A DNA stretch of 64,000 nucleotides from an uncultured Lachnospiraceae bacterium (lineage in GTDB: Bacteria > Bacillota > Clostridia > Lachnospirales > Lachnospiraceae). Below are positions 17,509-26,389 of the stretch, piece by piece. Each line of letters begins with the position of its first letter. The first letter of the stretch is position 1. Below the pieces are notes generated by a model, which searched no databases, was not told the origin of the DNA, and was given only the letters and a program-made list of their open reading frames with translations. Both the position numbers and the translations under genes were made by a program. The DNA lies in the NCBI GenBank assembly GCA_910579275.1, contig CAJTTO010000004.1, forward strand, positions 1 through 64,000, read 5' to 3'.

Positions 17509-17554
17509 AGGAGCTGTTAATAAATTCATGACAAATAATTCCTTAACAGTTCCT
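17509..17554. repeat. 46-base palindromic repeat between Tad genes
   Basis: AGGAGCTGTTAA (17509-17520) is inverted as TTAACAGTTCCT (17543-17554), with a second inner symmetry AATAAATT...AATAATT. It lies exactly between the TadE-like stop codon and the FHA gene. The arms resemble the ends of the longer palindromic elements in this window. Confidence 0.65.
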
Positions 17555-18045
17555 TAGAACGTGCTCAAAAACGCATCTTCAGTTTTATCGGTGCGGTATT
17601 GATTAAATACTCTGCATTCCCGAATCGTTCGGGCAGGTCTGTGCCGCAATGCACTCTGGCTGATATCCAATGTCATATCTGTCCCTAGGGCGTACTCCCC
17701 AAGCCATGTGGCAAACGGCATATTGACAACGCAGTGGTATGCCACTGTCACCCGATTGGCGCTGACCGCAATGTCGTAAGAAAAATCTCGTATGGCGACA
17801 AGCTTTCCGTCAACCAGCCTGCCTGCCGCGATGCGCGCCTGCTCGCCCGCCTCCTCTGCTGTCCGGATATGACTTGCTGTTCCCCTGAGCGCTGCCTCAT
17901 ACGCACTGTGCTCCAAAATACATCTGTCATAACTGTAAAATGCCAGAAAAATCATCATAATTGTAAGAATCATTGTGATTGGCAGTATCAGTGATGCTTC
18001 CACTGTAAAATATGCGGCTTCCCGTTTCTTGAAAAATTTTGTCAT
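17554..18045 (-). CDS. TadE-like minor pilin/assembly protein
   Basis: Starting at the ATG at 18045 (GAGGA ten bases upstream), this 163-residue protein begins FFKKREAAYFTVEASLILPI. This is the TadE pattern of a short basic leader, a glutamate after an aromatic/Thr-Val block (T-V-E-A-S) and a long hydrophobic helix (ITMILTIMMIFLAFYSY). Leader cleavage by a prepilin peptidase is expected. The rest is a small periplasm-like/exterior domain. The upstream frame extension overlaps the peptidase gene and lacks support. It overlaps slightly with no other gene and sits in the Tad operon. Confidence 0.8.
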   Translation of the reverse strand: MTKFFKKREAAYFTVEASLILPITMILTIMMIFLAFYSYDRCILEHSAYEAALRGTASHIRTAEEAGEQARIAAGRLVDGKLVAIRDFSYDIAVSANRVTVAYHCVVNMPFATWLGEYALGTDMTLDISQSALRHRPARTIRECRVFNQYRTDKTEDAFLSTF

Positions 18046-18052
18046 TTTGCCG

Positions 18053-18490
18053 TCATCCTCCCACACCACACAGTACATATCCCACAAACAGTGCCGGTAA
18101 AAAGGCAAGCCGCGTGTGCCTGTTTCCCTTTTTAAATAAAAGCACCACAACCGCCGTCACGCACATTAACAGTGAAGCCGCACTCACAGCTGCGAGACAT
18201 CTGCGGAAGCCCAGAACAATCCCTACCGCCGCAATCACAATGCCGTCCCCCCTCCCTATCTGCTCCCTGCTTATCATAGAGATGCCGACGACACATAACC
18301 CAACTGTCACCCCGCCTGCCGCATCCATAAAGCTACTTTTTTCCTGCATCACTGCTGTCACTGTGCAAACCACTGCCAATAATATCAGAAATGGCCTGCC
18401 TACCTGTTTTTTCCGAATATCTGTTATCGCCGCGGCAAACAGCAAAATGCCGACTGCCACAGTCGAAACATGATACATCATAAAACGCAT
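18053..18490 (-). CDS. Second A24-type prepilin peptidase-like protein
   Basis: A 145-residue, strongly hydrophobic protein starting at the ATG at 18490 with GAGGGAATAAGT before it. It has the two aspartate motifs of A24 aspartic peptidases: AAAITDIRKKQVGRP (about residue 22) and QIGRGDGIVIAAVG (GxGD, about residue 79). It lacks the methylase domain, as expected for a TadV/CpaA type. A clearer copy of the same type heads the operon at 25616-26116, so this locus codes two peptidases. Divergence between them suggests they may process different substrates (Flp against TadE-like pilins), which is inference. Confidence 0.75.
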   Translation of the reverse strand: MRFMMYHVSTVAVGILLFAAAITDIRKKQVGRPFLILLAVVCTVTAVMQEKSSFMDAAGGVTVGLCVVGISMISREQIGRGDGIVIAAVGIVLGFRRCLAAVSAASLLMCVTAVVVLLFKKGNRHTRLAFLPALFVGYVLCGVGG

Positions 18491-18525
18491 ACTTATTCCC
18501 TCTCTAATTTCAATTTCTTTTACTT

Positions 18526-19494
18526 TTATCCGCCACATTTGCTGCATGCACTTCTGCCGCCAACCTGTGAGATTGGAACCGCCAGTATGGTGCGCATGAG
18601 CTTGCTGCATCCCAGTGTCGTGTGATACCTGTTCCCATAGTTTGTAATATAAACAGTATTTCCGCCAGCGCTTCCGCACTTCTCACATGCATAGTATCTT
18701 TCCCCGTCCTGATTTCTTCTGCTGTCAAGAAAATCCATATCCACCGCCAGTATCGACAATTTGAGGTAGCTGCACGCTCTCGACCTGTGATATACCGTCC
18801 CATTCGGTGTGATATATACGATCTCATCCGCTCCCATTTCACCTGTGCCGCTGCCGGCATTATCGTATCCTGTCCACGCCCTTGTCCGCATCCTGCTATA
18901 CAGAACACGCTCCGGATATCCGACCACCGCTGCCGGCGGCGCAATGCGGTACGATGCAGCTAAGTCAATGATGTCATCCCCGCACATGACGGAAGAGCGC
19001 AGCCATGATATGGAAGCGGCTCCGTTGGCAAGCGGTGCGCTGTCTAAATAATCCGTACCTAGCTTTGCCCTCACTTTAGCAGCAGCGTAAAGGTATGTAA
19101 ATAGAGCATCGGAATCCCCCTCCAGTTCCTTATATTCATATCCGGCGACCGCCATCTGTTTTGCCGTCTCATGCATGGCAAGGCTCATATTTCCCTGCAG
19201 GCGGTACAGTTCCACAATGGATATGACATTTAAAAACGCAAACAGAAAAAACGGAAGGACAAAGCAGGCTTCCACTGTCATGCTTGCCTTTACGCGCCTG
19301 CCGGGGGAATGCGCGGACATTCTTTTTAATGCGAAAGCCTTGACCGCTGAAATGACTGATATGCCTGAGAGCAAGGTTCCTCCCTTCTTATCTTGATATT
19401 GTTTTCTTCCACTCGTTTTCTTTTTTCTTGTTTCCCGCTTCCGCATCCAAAAGAACATCCGACCATTCCCCCTTTTCGTTCCGACATAACACAT
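18526..19494 (-). CDS. TadE-like protein with two tandem Cys/His metal-binding motifs
   Basis: A 322-residue protein. A basic N-terminus (to about residue 68) precedes VKASMTVEACFVLPFFLFAF, a TadE-type pilin-like signal with Glu in TVEA. The C-terminal 90 residues hold two copies of one pattern: VYITPNGTVYHRSRACSYLK ending in YYACEKCG, and VYITNYGNRYHTTLGCSKLM ending in SACSKCG. Each supplies His, Cys and a CxxC pair, enough to bind one zinc or similar metal. The start is a TAATG overlap with the preceding DUF5702 gene. It is probably an exported minor pilin; the doubled metal-binding tail is unusual. Function unknown. Confidence 0.72.
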   Translation of the reverse strand: MCYVGTKRGNGRMFFWMRKRETRKKKTSGRKQYQDKKGGTLLSGISVISAVKAFALKRMSAHSPGRRVKASMTVEACFVLPFFLFAFLNVISIVELYRLQGNMSLAMHETAKQMAVAGYEYKELEGDSDALFTYLYAAAKVRAKLGTDYLDSAPLANGAASISWLRSSVMCGDDIIDLAASYRIAPPAAVVGYPERVLYSRMRTRAWTGYDNAGSGTGEMGADEIVYITPNGTVYHRSRACSYLKLSILAVDMDFLDSRRNQDGERYYACEKCGSAGGNTVYITNYGNRYHTTLGCSKLMRTILAVPISQVGGRSACSKCGG

Positions 19495-20954
19495 TATGAT
19501 TCATAGCACATCTTTTTGCGAAATACAAAGTCATGTCCGCCTGTATCCTGAAATCCGAAATTGACATTCAGATAATCAATGCACCGGTCTATCCGAAACT
19601 GCGCGTTTCCATCTGTCCCTCTGATATCCATTTCCACAATATCAAGGCTTCTTGCTGCCTTTACGTCGCGGTTCATCACTCCGAGAAAAATCTGCAGATA
19701 GTTTTCATAGGTCAGTCCTGCCGTCTCTTTGTCCTCACCGTACAGACTGCCGCCAAAGATTCCGGTCAGGCCTGTTCTCCATTCATCTCCCTTTTTCATA
19801 AGCGGAACCTTTCCGCCGCAAAGCAGATGATGCACATCCGCCGCCGACTCCGCCAACGCCCATACACTTGACAAAATAAACGCCAGTGCGTCCGTGAACT
19901 CCGGAACGGCAAGCAGCCAGCAGATTCCTTCAGCCACAAGCTCCACCTCGGATTTTTTTTCGGAATCCGCAAACAGGCTTGTCAGGTTCGCCGCCGCCCT
20001 GAGCGCAAACAACAGTTCAACACTCCTTCTTAAGTTTGCCGCGTCGCTGTCACTTCCGCACAGAATATATTCAATCTGATACTGCAGCCGCCCCTCCTGC
20101 TTTGGATTCCCATAGCATCCGCACATCTTCATAAGGTATCTGTCATATATCAGCTCATCCAAAATGCCGTCCGGTTTCTTGGCGCCTTCATGCACCCCGG
20201 CTCCGCGGTTTATAAGCCCGTTTCTTTTGCGCTCTGAAAAAAGTACACCGCTATCCGCAACCGCTCCCGACACGGATTCTCCTTCCGGTAGAACTAGCGC
20301 CAACAGTCCGCCGCCGACAATTTTGTCAAATAATCCGGATATATGTCCGTAAGAAAAACCCTCCGCGCTTTCCGCGCCAAACTCTACAATTCCCTTCTCG
20401 GACAGCGCCTGCTCAAAAGCCTTTTTCTGCTCCAGCAGTTCGCCTGCCACATCCCTGTCCATCCATCCGTTTTCCTGCACCGTATCAATATGCTCCTTTA
20501 CTGTGTCCATTATGTCTCCCCCGTAAACTGCCTTCATGTATTGAACTGCCTGTGTCTTCCACACCATGCAGTCCTCGTCACTGGCATACGATGCCTCCTC
20601 AATTTCAAGGTAAGGACAGCACAGCCCCAGCAGTGTACTTTCACCGAAAAGCATTAGATCTTTGTCCGGATTCATATTGTAGTCCATATATTCTGCAAGG
20701 TGTGATTCCGTCATCCCGATTCCTCCGTTTACACCGCCATAGGAAGTGTCTATGAAAAAAAGCTCATATTGATTCAGCACCTCCCTGTTGTATTCTGCAA
20801 AGACGGAATCCAGTCCCAAATCTGCGACAAGCTCCGACTGCGCCCTTGCGGCGCCTGTCGCTGCGCCTTCGATTAACACGAAAAGCAGCGACAGGACAAT
20901 CCCAAAGACAAGTGACAGATAGACGGTCAGATATGCATTATATTTTCTTGGCAT
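19494..20954 (-). CDS. DUF5702 domain protein (TadG-like)
   Basis: A 486-residue protein with one N-terminal membrane helix (AYLTVYLSLVFGIVLSLLFV) followed by EGAATGAARAQSELVADLGL and VFAEYNREVLNQYELFFIDT, the pattern I know from DUF5702 proteins of clostridial Tad loci. The remainder is a large exported domain. It is likely a TadG-like large minor pilin or assembly platform. The ATG lies inside the end of the flp gene (17-base overlap), and its stop overlaps the next start as TAATG, so translation is tightly coupled. Confidence 0.8.
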   Translation of the reverse strand: MPRKYNAYLTVYLSLVFGIVLSLLFVLIEGAATGAARAQSELVADLGLDSVFAEYNREVLNQYELFFIDTSYGGVNGGIGMTESHLAEYMDYNMNPDKDLMLFGESTLLGLCCPYLEIEEASYASDEDCMVWKTQAVQYMKAVYGGDIMDTVKEHIDTVQENGWMDRDVAGELLEQKKAFEQALSEKGIVEFGAESAEGFSYGHISGLFDKIVGGGLLALVLPEGESVSGAVADSGVLFSERKRNGLINRGAGVHEGAKKPDGILDELIYDRYLMKMCGCYGNPKQEGRLQYQIEYILCGSDSDAANLRRSVELLFALRAAANLTSLFADSEKKSEVELVAEGICWLLAVPEFTDALAFILSSVWALAESAADVHHLLCGGKVPLMKKGDEWRTGLTGIFGGSLYGEDKETAGLTYENYLQIFLGVMNRDVKAARSLDIVEMDIRGTDGNAQFRIDRCIDYLNVNFGFQDTGGHDFVFRKKMCYES

Positions 20955-21105
20955 TGTCTGTTACCTTCTTAAGTATCTCCTTTGCCAGCTTGGTAATACT
21001 GTCCTTAAACAGCGCGACCAGTGCAATCAGCACGACGATAATCAATACAATTTCCACTGTCCCCATTCCATCCTCTTCTTTGATAAAGCTTCTTACGTTT
21101 CTCAT
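20938..21105 (-). CDS. flp: Flp family type IVb pilin
   Basis: A 55-residue gene too short for usual ORF cutoffs. The protein begins MRNVRSFIKEEDGMGTVEIV, a short charged leader, then G-M-G-T-V-E, with the prepilin peptidase cut expected after the Gly and Glu at +5, followed by a hydrophobic helix (VLIIVVLIALVALFK) and a lysine-rich tail. This is the major pilin type of Tad pili. The ATG at 21105 has GGAAAAGGATT upstream. It lies between tadC and the DUF5702 gene in the operon, rather than heading it as in many proteobacterial loci. Confidence 0.85.
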   Translation of the reverse strand: MRNVRSFIKEEDGMGTVEIVLIIVVLIALVALFKDSITKLAKEILKKVTDNAKKI

Positions 21106-21140
21106 AATCCTTTTCCTTTCTTTTGGTAATATATTTTTTC

Positions 21141-22499
21141 TTATAAATATGCGCGAAATGCAGGAACCATTATAATGACCATTGTGACGCCTAGCATCAT
21201 CATCATTGGCACGAGCAGTTTCGTTCCTGCCTTTTCGCCTAGTTTACGTGCCGTGTGCTTTCTTTCCTCAAAAGCATCTGCGGCTTCTTCCCGCAAAATC
21301 AGCGGAAGATTCGCCGCTCCTTTTCTAATATTCTGCGCAAGCAGCATGGATAGCTTCGTGTAATCCGGAATCCGGCACCGACGCCCAAAATGCTCATATG
21401 CCTCTGTCTGTGCGGCGCCGCTCTCCATCTCATAGACTGCGAGAAGCATTTCTTCATACGCGTACCGCTTTGGCACGTTCTTTCCGCCCTGCTCCCTTCG
21501 TCTTTTGTAGTCCCATGCAATTTTCCGAAACGCGTTTGGTACGGTCATTCCGGCGCCTGTCAGCAGGGCAAGTGCGCTCACGATTTCCGGAAAATCCATG
21601 CGCATCTGCTCCTCTCTGTTTTGAACCTGCATATGTAAATCCCTGTCCCTGCTAAAATATATGAGCACTGCAAGTATGGGGGCTGCAATCAGGAAAAACA
21701 GTCCGGTACCGCGCTTTTTATAACGCCACTGAATATTCCGGTCTTCAAATTCTGACGGAAGTGTCATATTTTCCATTTTCTGACTGTCACGCTCCAACTG
21801 CTGCACCGCTTTTTCAATCTGCTCTTTCTTCCCCGGCTGTACCGCTTTGCTATGGATTTTCATTGTCATGCTGTGCTCCGTCACAAAGTCTCCCAAGGAT
21901 AAAATGGCTGTTACTTCCGCAAGCTTCGGGGTATCTAGTACATCTCTGACCAGTTTCCCATCGCAGTCGATATACGTCTCGTCCGTATACCACACGACGT
22001 CAAACGGATATCCGTCGATTTTTCTCATAAGCCGAAGGTCATACCTGATTTCGTCAAGGCTTCCATTCTCACCGAGCATCCCTTTTTCCACGGCAGCAAT
22101 TGCCCCTTCCGACAAGCTTTGCAGTTCCGCATGGGAATACTGCTTTTCTTCGATTGTGACAGGAATCTCATATGTATTGATGCCGTCATCTGCTACCAGT
22201 GACACGCACTTTGCACCATCCCCATACGGATTCCTGTCTATGCAGTTATCAACAATTTTTTCTGCTGCGGCTTCCTTTATCCACAAAGCAAAAGCCAGAA
22301 TGACGCAGACAGCCACAACGCCACAGCATACGGACAGCTTTTTTATCACGTACTCCTTTTGTCTCCGGCGTATATTTCCCGCAGGCTCAAGCGCTCTCAA
22401 ATCACTTTTCACTGCTTCGTTATACAGAATTTTATCCGGCTTTCTCTGCATTGCCTCAAGCCTGTCATAAATCCAGCCTGCAAGTTTCTCCATCGTCAT
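21141..22499 (-). CDS. tadC: TadC, type II/IV secretion F-family inner membrane protein
   Basis: A 452-residue membrane protein. The T2SS-F domain is in the C-terminal part: MDFPEIVSALALLTGAGMTV followed by AFRKIAWDYK, then IRKGAANLPLILREEAADAF and GTKLLVPMMMMLGVTMVIIM. Two further helices lie near residues 52-75 and 265-285. TadC and TadB form the platform on which the TadA ATPase works to polymerise Flp. An unusual soluble insert of about 180 residues lies between the first and second helices. It follows tadB by ten bases. Confidence 0.85.
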   Translation of the reverse strand: MTMEKLAGWIYDRLEAMQRKPDKILYNEAVKSDLRALEPAGNIRRRQKEYVIKKLSVCCGVVAVCVILAFALWIKEAAAEKIVDNCIDRNPYGDGAKCVSLVADDGINTYEIPVTIEEKQYSHAELQSLSEGAIAAVEKGMLGENGSLDEIRYDLRLMRKIDGYPFDVVWYTDETYIDCDGKLVRDVLDTPKLAEVTAILSLGDFVTEHSMTMKIHSKAVQPGKKEQIEKAVQQLERDSQKMENMTLPSEFEDRNIQWRYKKRGTGLFFLIAAPILAVLIYFSRDRDLHMQVQNREEQMRMDFPEIVSALALLTGAGMTVPNAFRKIAWDYKRRREQGGKNVPKRYAYEEMLLAVYEMESGAAQTEAYEHFGRRCRIPDYTKLSMLLAQNIRKGAANLPLILREEAADAFEERKHTARKLGEKAGTKLLVPMMMMLGVTMVIIMVPAFRAYL

Positions 22500-22509
22500 C
22501 CCTCATTCC

Positions 22510-23298
22510 TTATATCCTTATGTTCAGTATCCTGTCGGATATCCGGCATGCGGCTGCATGGACTCCCAACGAAACCGTCATAATAATCCAGCCTGTGATA
22601 TTATGGTACAGACTTTCGAAATAGCCCTTTGTGGTTACGGAAATATAAAAGATGATAAAAAACGGAATATAGCGCATAAGCTGTTGTTCTAATTTCTTTT
22701 CGCTCACCACCGTCTCTATTTCCCTGCGCACTTCCTGCTTATCGCCGATAATATCCGCCGTGTTTGCAATAATACCGCGCATATCGCCCCCGCCCCGCTT
22801 TGCTATCTGAAAAATATCCGCAAAGTCCCTGATATCCTGTACGCCGCTTCTATCCGCGAGGTTCGCCAGCACTTGTTCGAGCTGTTCATTGTTTTCCAGC
22901 CTGCGGAACATCAGCCGCAGCTCCACAGCCATCACGCATTCCGAACCATACAAAAGCACAATATCCCTGTATGCCTCCCGAAATGCATTTTCCACGCTGT
23001 ACCCTGCCTGTAAGTTGGCAGACACACCAAGAATGACCTCCCGAAACTCCACTTCGAGCTTTCGGATTCTTTTCCGGCACAGCTGTCTGCCCTTGTCTTT
23101 CAGGGACAATAGCACAAACGGCATCAGCAGGAACCACGCGGTAACGCTGTCATAAAAAAGCCATGCCGTAACCGCCGCAGACAAGGCGCCCAGCAATATG
23201 TGGGCTGCCAATTCCTGTCTGCTAAATATGTATGTTCTGTAATCGTTCTGCGGGGGATGCCTCACCCGCACTTCTTTTGCTTTTTTTATTCGATTCAT
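22510..23298 (-). CDS. tadB: TadB, type II/IV secretion F-family inner membrane protein
   Basis: A 262-residue platform protein starting at the ATG at 23298, which has GGAGGAG eight bases upstream (an in-frame upstream extension lacks a site). The F-domain reads LEVEFREVILGVSANLQAGY, FREAYRDIVLLYG, then IFQIAKRGGGDMRGIIANTA and the final hydrophobic pair FFIIFYISVTTKGYF and IIMTVSLGVHAAA. Works with TadC. Spacing of ten bases or less on both sides supports one transcript. Confidence 0.87.
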   Translation of the reverse strand: MNRIKKAKEVRVRHPPQNDYRTYIFSRQELAAHILLGALSAAVTAWLFYDSVTAWFLLMPFVLLSLKDKGRQLCRKRIRKLEVEFREVILGVSANLQAGYSVENAFREAYRDIVLLYGSECVMAVELRLMFRRLENNEQLEQVLANLADRSGVQDIRDFADIFQIAKRGGGDMRGIIANTADIIGDKQEVRREIETVVSEKKLEQQLMRYIPFFIIFYISVTTKGYFESLYHNITGWIIMTVSLGVHAAACRISDRILNIRI

Positions 23299-23335
23299 CT
23301 GTTCTTCTCCTCCATTTCTTTTATTACATCCCATT

Positions 23336-24565
23336 TCACTTACTCATTCCCGAAGTCTGAAGCTTTCCCATATGCGTAAGTTCGTTTATTTTTACAAGTC
23401 TGCCTACAACCATACCGTCTTTCTCTCCACTCTCCTGAAACCGGTACAGCGGCGCCGTCACAATTTCATCTTTTTCATACCCCAGTATTTCGACAATCTC
23501 GAGAACGCGTCTGGACTTGTCACGTAGCCTTCCAAGATGTACAATAATATCCACGCCAGAAGCAATCTGCCGCCGAATCGCAGAAAGCGGAAGCTCCATT
23601 CCCATCAAAACCATCGTCTCGAGTCGTGCAAGCATATCCGCCGAGGAATTTGCGTGCCCCGTGCTGAGCGAGCCGTCATGTCCGGTGTTCAATGCCTGAA
23701 GCATGTCTATGGCTTCGCCGCCCCTGACCTCCCCGACGACAATCCGGTCGGGTCGCATACGGAGCGCTGACTTAATCAAGTCCCTTATCGTGATTGGTTT
23801 TGCACCGTCCATGTTTGCGTTTCTTGTCTCAAGCCGTACCAGATTCGGGATTCCCTGCAGCTGCAGCTCAGCGGAATCTTCAATCGTGATAATGCGCTCT
23901 GTGTTTGGAATGTACTGCGACAGTGCATTCAGAAATGTTGTCTTTCCGGATCCTGTCCCGCCGCTGATAAAAATGTTATATCCGGCAGCCACAAGACACG
24001 CCAGTTCATCTGCCGCCTGCTGCGAAAGGGATCCATAGCGCAGCAAATCTTCCATCGTAATCGGATGCTTGGGAAACCGGCGAATCGTAATGATGGGGCC
24101 ATTTAGTGCGACTGGTGCCAAGACGATGTTGACTCTGGCGCCGTTTTCCAGTCTGGCATCTGCAATCGGGGATGCCTCGTTGACAACCCTGTTGCATTTC
24201 GCCACAATCTGCTGTATCACATCCTCCAGTTTTTCCTGCGTTTCAAATCGTTTGTCCCACTGAAAAATGCTTCCCGCCTTTTCGACAAAAATACTTTCCG
24301 TCCCATTTACCATGATTTCCGTCACTTCGTCGCAGTCTATCAGCTCTTGGAGGACATCCATCTTTCTGATGGAACAGAACACGCTTTTGCCAAGCTCCTG
24401 CCGCTCTTTTAGTGAAAGGGCATACGTTCTCCCCATCTGTACAATCAGGCTGTCAATCATCTCCTGTATCTCGGCGTCTTCTACTTCCCGCGACAAGTCA
24501 ATTTTCTGCCGGACATGACTGCTGATTTCGTTCCTGCACTTCTGATATCTTGTCGATTCACCCAT
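23336..24565 (-). CDS. tadA: TadA/CpaF pilus assembly ATPase
   Basis: A 409-residue secretion ATPase of the CpaF branch. The N-terminal domain includes VTEIMVNGTESIFVEKAG; the motor domain has Walker A ISGGTGSGKTTFLNAL, the Asp box TIEDSAEL, Walker B RMRPDRIVVGEVRGGEAIDM and the His box STGHANSSADMLARLE. It powers Flp pilus polymerisation at the cytoplasmic face. The frame begins with a TTG nine bases before the ATG at 24565; I prefer the ATG because GGAG is too close to the TTG. It overlaps the end of the TadZ gene. Confidence 0.93.
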   Translation of the reverse strand: MGESTRYQKCRNEISSHVRQKIDLSREVEDAEIQEMIDSLIVQMGRTYALSLKERQELGKSVFCSIRKMDVLQELIDCDEVTEIMVNGTESIFVEKAGSIFQWDKRFETQEKLEDVIQQIVAKCNRVVNEASPIADARLENGARVNIVLAPVALNGPIITIRRFPKHPITMEDLLRYGSLSQQAADELACLVAAGYNIFISGGTGSGKTTFLNALSQYIPNTERIITIEDSAELQLQGIPNLVRLETRNANMDGAKPITIRDLIKSALRMRPDRIVVGEVRGGEAIDMLQALNTGHDGSLSTGHANSSADMLARLETMVLMGMELPLSAIRRQIASGVDIIVHLGRLRDKSRRVLEIVEILGYEKDEIVTAPLYRFQESGEKDGMVVGRLVKINELTHMGKLQTSGMSK

Positions 24566-25562
24566 CAATGCCAAGCACTCCTTTCATACAAGCTCCAATC
24601 GGAGTCGCCGCAATGTTTTCTAGGCTGCTGACGTATTCCCGCCACTGCAGGGGTAGCGCAAACTCTATCAAATGCGCCAAAACCGCAGTCTGCTCTTTTG
24701 TTTCCAAAAGTTTTTTATAGTGGGAAAGCATCGCTCTGGAATGTGCCGACGCCCTGTCCGTCAGCACATATACGCTGTCGCTCTGCTCCATGATGTGGTA
24801 AAAGCCTTGACACGTCTCCGACAAATCCACAACAATGTGTGTGTAGTCACTGCTGTACAGCAGCATGTCCATAGCGCGCCCCCAGTCCTTGGCACTGATG
24901 TGCTGCAAATCGGCAAAGTCCAGTGCAGGCGGCAGATAATCGACACCGTGAACGCATCGTTTCAGACTGTCGAGCTTATAGAGCAGCTTGTCGGAATGGT
25001 TCAATACAAAGTACATGAAATCCGTCACATCCGATTCATACCTTGTCCCCAATATTTCCTCAAATCCTGTAAACGGCATCAAGTTCAGATACAATACCTT
25101 ATCCCCCCTATCAGCAAGGGTCTGCGCCAGCGCAAGCGCCGCGATGCTTTGCCCGCTGTGCCGTTCCGGTGAATAGCAGCTGATAAGGCTTGTCCTGTTC
25201 TTTCCGCATCTTCCGGTTCCCCCGCAATGATTATCGTGTGCAAACGCATCCAGAATCTCCATAATCAGGCGCTCCATTGACTGGTATTTTGCTACCACAC
25301 TATACCCCGTAATTCCTGACAGCCCATCTTCCTGCAGAATATACACCTTGTCGGCATTTATTTTTGTTACATCTGTATCATAAATTTTTTCACCTACAAG
25401 CAAGATCGCAAAGGTGTTTTCCTCCGATGCCCTTTTCGCTTTTTCCACTGTATCAAAAGTTAATATTTCAAAATCAACCGGATTTCTCTTTTGTAAATAT
25501 GCCTGCAGCATCTTTATATAGTCAACGTCGCTGTCACAAATTGCAAATGGTCTTGACCCCAT
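24558..25562 (-). CDS. TadZ/CpaE-like pilus localisation protein with degenerate Walker A
   Basis: A 334-residue protein with an N-terminal receiver-like domain (PFAICDSDVDYIKMLQAYLQ) and a C-terminal ParA/MinD-like ATPase fold. The place of the P-loop reads SCYSPERHSGQSIAALALAQ, where the usual K-G-G-x-G-K-S/T has lost both lysines. The switch II-like DYTHIVVDLSET remains. TadZ/CpaE proteins mark the pole or site of Tad pilus assembly and some are known to have altered P-loops. The start ATG at 25562 has a near-perfect GGGGAGGTGAT site. It directly precedes tadA. Confidence 0.78.
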   Translation of the reverse strand: MGSRPFAICDSDVDYIKMLQAYLQKRNPVDFEILTFDTVEKAKRASEENTFAILLVGEKIYDTDVTKINADKVYILQEDGLSGITGYSVVAKYQSMERLIMEILDAFAHDNHCGGTGRCGKNRTSLISCYSPERHSGQSIAALALAQTLADRGDKVLYLNLMPFTGFEEILGTRYESDVTDFMYFVLNHSDKLLYKLDSLKRCVHGVDYLPPALDFADLQHISAKDWGRAMDMLLYSSDYTHIVVDLSETCQGFYHIMEQSDSVYVLTDRASAHSRAMLSHYKKLLETKEQTAVLAHLIEFALPLQWREYVSSLENIAATPIGACMKGVLGIDG

Positions 25563-25615
25563 TTTTATCACCTCCCCAATATCCTCCTACACCTTATTTC
25601 TTCAGCTGGTTTTAT

Positions 25616-26116
25616 TTAATATGCGCCTGCACACATCAGAATCAGGCTGACGAATGCAGGAATCGACAATCGTATGACACATTTCTTCTGCGTCCTGTCA
25701 ATCTGGTATTCGTCCATTGCGCCGGTCAGCGCTGCTTTCTTAATATAGCGCATCAGGTAAAAGAGTCGCTCCCTGCTCTCCTTGTAAGCCAGCATTTTCA
25801 ATATGGAACACACTGCCGCCATCAGCATTGTGACAAGCAGATAATGAACCAGCGCGTCGCCCCTCATATAACATCCTGCCGTCATAAACAGCTTGATATC
25901 GCCTGCGCCGACACCGCCCAGCAGGTAAAACGGATAGAATGCAAGAAAAATGATAACCATGGATGCCGCTGCCGCGGCTAGACCAAGTGCGGAATCTGAC
26001 ACAAATGTCATAATTAGTCCTGCCAGAGCACCCGCGCCCACACATACATTGGGTATCCTGTAATAACGCCAATCCGTAAAAACGGCAACACTAAACACAC
26101 CTATGAGAATCCCCAT
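25616..26116 (-). CDS. TadV/CpaA prepilin peptidase (A24)
   Basis: A 166-residue, six-helix membrane protein starting at the ATG at 26116 (AAAGGAAAC upstream). The catalytic aspartates are in VAVFTDWRYYRIPN (about residue 14) and GGVGAGDIKLFMTAG (GxGD, about residue 69). It lacks the N-terminal methylation domain, as in TadV. It would cleave the Flp and TadE-like leaders. First gene of the Tad operon, behind a good promoter. Downstream there is a second related gene. Confidence 0.88.
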   Translation of the reverse strand: MGILIGVFSVAVFTDWRYYRIPNVCVGAGALAGLIMTFVSDSALGLAAAAASMVIIFLAFYPFYLLGGVGAGDIKLFMTAGCYMRGDALVHYLLVTMLMAAVCSILKMLAYKESRERLFYLMRYIKKAALTGAMDEYQIDRTQKKCVIRLSIPAFVSLILMCAGAY

Positions 26117-26170
26117 ACTTCTGTTTCCTTTCTTAAGTTTTTCAAAGTGGAATTGTTTTGAACAGTTTTG

Positions 26171-26198
26171 ATTATAGCGAAACAAAAAAAATTGTCCA
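26171..26198 (-). promoter_or_regulatory. Promoter of the Tad pilus operon
   Basis: On the minus strand TGGACA (26198-26193) and a perfect TATAAT (26176-26171) are separated by 16 bases, about 55 bases before the first Tad gene. Confidence 0.7.
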
Positions 26199-26353
26199 CT
26201 CGAAATGTAAAAATTCACACAACTATTTTTTTCTTGTGAAATTTTACTATTTCAGGCAGACAATTTACGATTTTTATTAGAAATTATTTACCCTGTTTTT
26301 GTGTCAATTTTTACATTACGAAAATTAACGAAATTTTTATATAAAAAAGCAAT

Positions 26354-26389
26354 GAAGCCCCTGCCTATATCATCCAAGGCAGGGGCTTC
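26354..26389 (-). terminator. Strong hairpin terminator
   Basis: GAAGCCCCTGCCT (26354-26366) pairs perfectly with AGGCAGGGGCTTC (26377-26389). The T tract lies on the minus strand after five further bases (ATTGC then six T), so it would stop transcripts coming leftward from fliS. Confidence 0.7.
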
